Source: Tubiluchus corallicola
Lineage: Eukaryota; Priapulida; Priapulimorpha; Priapulimorphida; Tubiluchidae
Length of the DNA: 64,000 nt
NCBI GenBank assembly: GCA_030141605.1
Contig: JAQGDQ010000502.1
Coordinates: forward strand, 62,001-126,000
Direction: 5' to 3'
Shown here piece by piece: positions 63,401-64,000 of the stretch. The position numbers and the translations under genes were made by a program. Under the pieces are notes generated by a model. That model was not told the DNA's origin, ran no database searches, and saw only the letters and a program-made list of their open reading frames with translations. How positions within the stretch are numbered: position 1 is the first letter of the stretch; every line of letters starts with the position of its first letter.

Positions 63401-64000
63401 AAAGTAAATTAATTGTGCTTGAATTCATTTTGATAAATGTGTGCTATTGTACTGTCAGGTGGGCAATCACATTGATGTTCAGACGGGAGAGTGGACGGCA
63501 ATGGATGCTGGAATCGGAGCCGGTGTCGACTCATACTTTGAGTATCTAGTCAAAGGCGCCATCTTGTTTCAACAACAAGAACTAATGGACATGTTTAATG
63601 GTGTGTAGTTTCACGGATTGTATTGTCAATGCAAAGTTATAACCATGTGTTCTGCATGAGAATGTTTTTTATCTCTTTGGCATTCCACAAACCCAAATCT
63701 TTCACTCGATAGCAAAGCCTGGGCAATCTAGAATACCGTGGATACACGTGAGCCTCTTCACCAAACTGACATCAAGTGACAACAAGTGCCAGTTTACAAG
63801 ATCAAAAACGTATTTTTTTCACTTTTTACACATAACTTTCTTTTTTCAACCAGTCAACAGTCCTTTCACTGTCTATTCATCTTTTGTTACACTTTTAGCT
63901 ACAACAGCTCTGTGACACACAATCGAACTTTTCTTAATTTGTCTACACTGATCTCACTTATATCTAGAGGAGCTTGGTGCGATCGGAAAAAGTCTGGTTT
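54468..64000 (+). CDS. EDEM2: ER degradation-enhancing alpha-mannosidase-like protein 2, 5' part
   Basis: A glycoside hydrolase family 47 protein that trims mannose from misfolded glycoproteins to start ER-associated degradation. Exons: 54468-54589, 60279-60389, 61409-61554, 61753-61878, 62015-62226, 63459-63600 and probably one starting at 63968; the gene runs off the right edge. Junctions are GT/AG with consistent phases. The first exon encodes a signal peptide ([20 protein letters not shown]). GH47 blocks: [109 protein letters not shown] and [19 protein letters not shown]. These fit EDEM2 better than EDEM1 or EDEM3 from memory. The exon at 63968 ([10 protein letters not shown]) is tentative. 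Intron 1 (5.7 kb) is mostly a reverse LINE. Confidence 0.9.
55366..57111 (-). CDS. LINE ORF2, reverse transcriptase part
   Basis: A 581-codon stretch from an internal Met, open further upstream to about 57290. Reverse transcriptase blocks: [65 protein letters not shown], the catalytic LFADDT, and KYLGIFID. The C-terminal region has the usual thumb and HxxSTR-like end of CR1/jockey-type proteins. It is in a different frame from the endonuclease part, so the ORF is broken by one frameshift. Confidence 0.9.
   Translation of the reverse strand: MNDLINGQNKQRITPTKLVINHAQITEPPAICEFMNNYFASVGSDMVKKVPPTPITFDSFLRMPNQNSFFFAPIIEYEVSSAIAALKTNKSAGPENISNQFFKISQSIITPLLTMLFNKCVEEGIYPDVLKIAKIIPIYKSDSPINPTNYRPISLLSPISKIFEKLIYSRLAKFLLKEQILTKFQFGFRKNHSTSLAVSEIIENFLANIDKGKTTCAIFLDLSKAFDTVQRDILLYKLSYYGIRGRPLALFTSYLTNRKQFTSIDSSESKLADITCGVPQGSTLGPLLFLLYINDLPSYSQFNTRLFADDTNLFLSHQNIKTLEHSVNVELDNINKWMQANKLSINYKKTKYMLIGNKQHNNSLNINMGGCTIQSTQEIKYLGIFIDSRITWKTHVQHIVNKISKLSGVLARIRHYINVDALRLLYSSLVMPYLSYGILAWGSASASVLKSLVSKQNKIIKLITFTSKREHVTPLYLQLNLLKVHDLYKLELLKFVHKFKNNSLPDLFSNYYTLACHMHHHSTRFATTQSYFIERFNSSKGQNSLKHQGSLLWNSLPDQLKSSNYKKLILNYKKQLIAGYK
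57234..58661 (-). CDS. LINE ORF2, PHD finger and AP endonuclease part
   Basis: A 475-codon frame. Residues 6-56 form a PHD-type zinc finger ([10 protein letters not shown]...[15 protein letters not shown]...CLKC). The apurinic-type endonuclease follows: [37 protein letters not shown] and [10 protein letters not shown] carry the expected catalytic Asn, Glu, Asp and His residues. The last about 18 residues are out of frame: near 57290 an A run in SIK changes frame, separating it from the reverse transcriptase part. Confidence 0.9.
   Translation of the reverse strand: MEKFPCVTCCKPCKNNQKCICCDVCNMWVHLKCTMLSVNEFNHYALSSDNYFCLKCTHESLPFQCIDDAELCELFSNLTNVYCLSSLLDFPSLAKPKWDDADPDAHLTRFDSKYYSLHALETNSDLKKSNNDLLIVHFNLNSIQKRFSNMLDVLMHFTVPPDIIGISETRLNEINQSFITSLPNYTFLHVDSKTCAGGVAIYLKSGLRYTVKDEYKINCDTEIVTTSKNGNSITQKSCIQVEDMWLDVEVPGKKKPITFGVIYRHPNINVHHFHSEMDSILSAINKSGKTCYICGDINLNLMQIEEKTFIADYLNLLYSNQFFPLVTRPTRITHHSQTLIDHIYTNNLSNPIISGIILYEVSDHLPVFAIIKNIGNLIVKKKIKIRDKRNFNMILFLEDLQNKIDAVDFSEVPTNSAFCTFFQIYQEVLNKHAPLKTLSRTEKVTFSKPWLTKGILVSIKLKVDYTRTVRLQLVS
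58718..59674 (-). CDS. LINE ORF1 protein
   Basis: A 318-codon intact frame, 56 bp upstream of ORF2. It has a central coiled coil ([20 protein letters not shown]...[20 protein letters not shown], about 130-180), then a block of the type [12 protein letters not shown]...ISTSHRL...[17 protein letters not shown], typical of the RNA-binding (RRM plus C-terminal) half of metazoan LINE ORF1 proteins. It would package the LINE RNA. Confidence 0.85.
   Translation of the reverse strand: MQRLMPKRVGVLTRQASKTSEDLCLNRVEKNPRVISQQTEQLMPTQQGDREMSACNTAEITLDSASNLAGQVQPTSDIQKFVEGFQKQLTFISSKVVRIDDLMGELAEVTKSQDFLSHKFDGFQEQMNKYQQDMEHLRDENKVLKTTVKTLQNRIKTTESELDKLEQYERKDTLEIAGIPVIPHEVTNDIVLSVARNMGVEVHPQDISTSHRLAAPKNGGPPRIIVKFARRDKRDELYGARRNAGSTKNLDYASYTDNRIYINESLTSTRRKLHKQCRDYAKDHKMKYCWTKYRKMFLRRDDSSQVIEIQCEEDLGKL
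60920..61266. mobile_element. MITE copy 3 (AATAAGCCTTTTCACAGTTTC family)
   Basis: Ends with GAAACTGTGAAAAGGCTTATT. Contains AGGTTAAGTGTAC near the left and TACACTTAACCTTTGACC near the right, in inverted order. The outer left repeat is lost. It lies in intron 2 of EDEM2. Confidence 0.75.
62227..63458. other. EDEM2 intron 5
   Basis: Non-coding, AT-rich. I see no exon and no complete transposon; short GGGCC-containing phrases near 62350-62400 may derive from a decayed element. Confidence 0.4.

Noticed and set aside
1-64000. Prokaryotic operons or horizontally acquired bacterial cluster
   Set aside because: All host genes are spliced metazoan genes and the rest is eukaryotic transposon sequence.

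Overview
This is AT-rich DNA from an intron-rich animal that is probably not a vertebrate. The host genes are metazoan (a Rac-like GTPase, TMEM41B, EDEM2, TMX3, mitochondrial ribosomal protein L18). BEL/Pao LTR retrotransposons, a PHD/APE non-LTR retrotransposon and several hAT-like and other DNA elements fill the introns. Degenerate TTAGGG repeats fit an animal with TTAGGG telomeres. I cannot name the phylum. A run of Ns (30847-30851) shows this is an assembled scaffold.

Layout. Minus strand: an internal exon of MRPL18 (925-1180) and an apparently intronless TMX3 (6223-7632). Plus strand: a six-exon Rac-like GTPase (9472-32086) whose introns hold a decayed DNA transposon, an intact BEL/Pao retrotransposon (16392-23699), a second, non-autonomous BEL-type element in reverse orientation (25544 to about 30850), a MITE and LINE remnants. 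Minus strand: a two-exon gene for a small membrane protein (35715-37889). After about 9 kb of repeat-rich intergenic DNA comes a seven-exon TMEM41B gene (46685-54417, minus). It is head to head, 50 bp between start codons, with EDEM2 (54468 to beyond the right edge, plus). EDEM2 intron 1 carries a near full-length LINE (54646-59790, minus).

Main discovery. The BEL/Pao element has 286-bp LTRs that differ at one base and a perfect 5-bp target duplication (GCTAG). Its first ORF is not a plain Gag-protease. Between an N-terminal SAP domain and the capsid region it carries a complete glycogenin-like family 8 glycosyltransferase domain (about residues 174-431). The DxD motif, the DGGDQG motif, the substrate-binding Lys and His, and a Tyr at the auto-glucosylation position are all retained. 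A host sugar-priming enzyme therefore appears to have been captured as cDNA into the Gag of a recently mobile retrotransposon and kept intact. I know of no described retroelement with this architecture.

How the host genes relate. TMX3 (oxidative folding), TMEM41B (ER lipid scramblase and autophagy factor) and EDEM2 (mannose trimming for ER-associated degradation) all act in the ER. The TMEM41B/EDEM2 pair probably shares a bidirectional promoter. The rest of the window is mostly intronic or intergenic DNA made of repeats.
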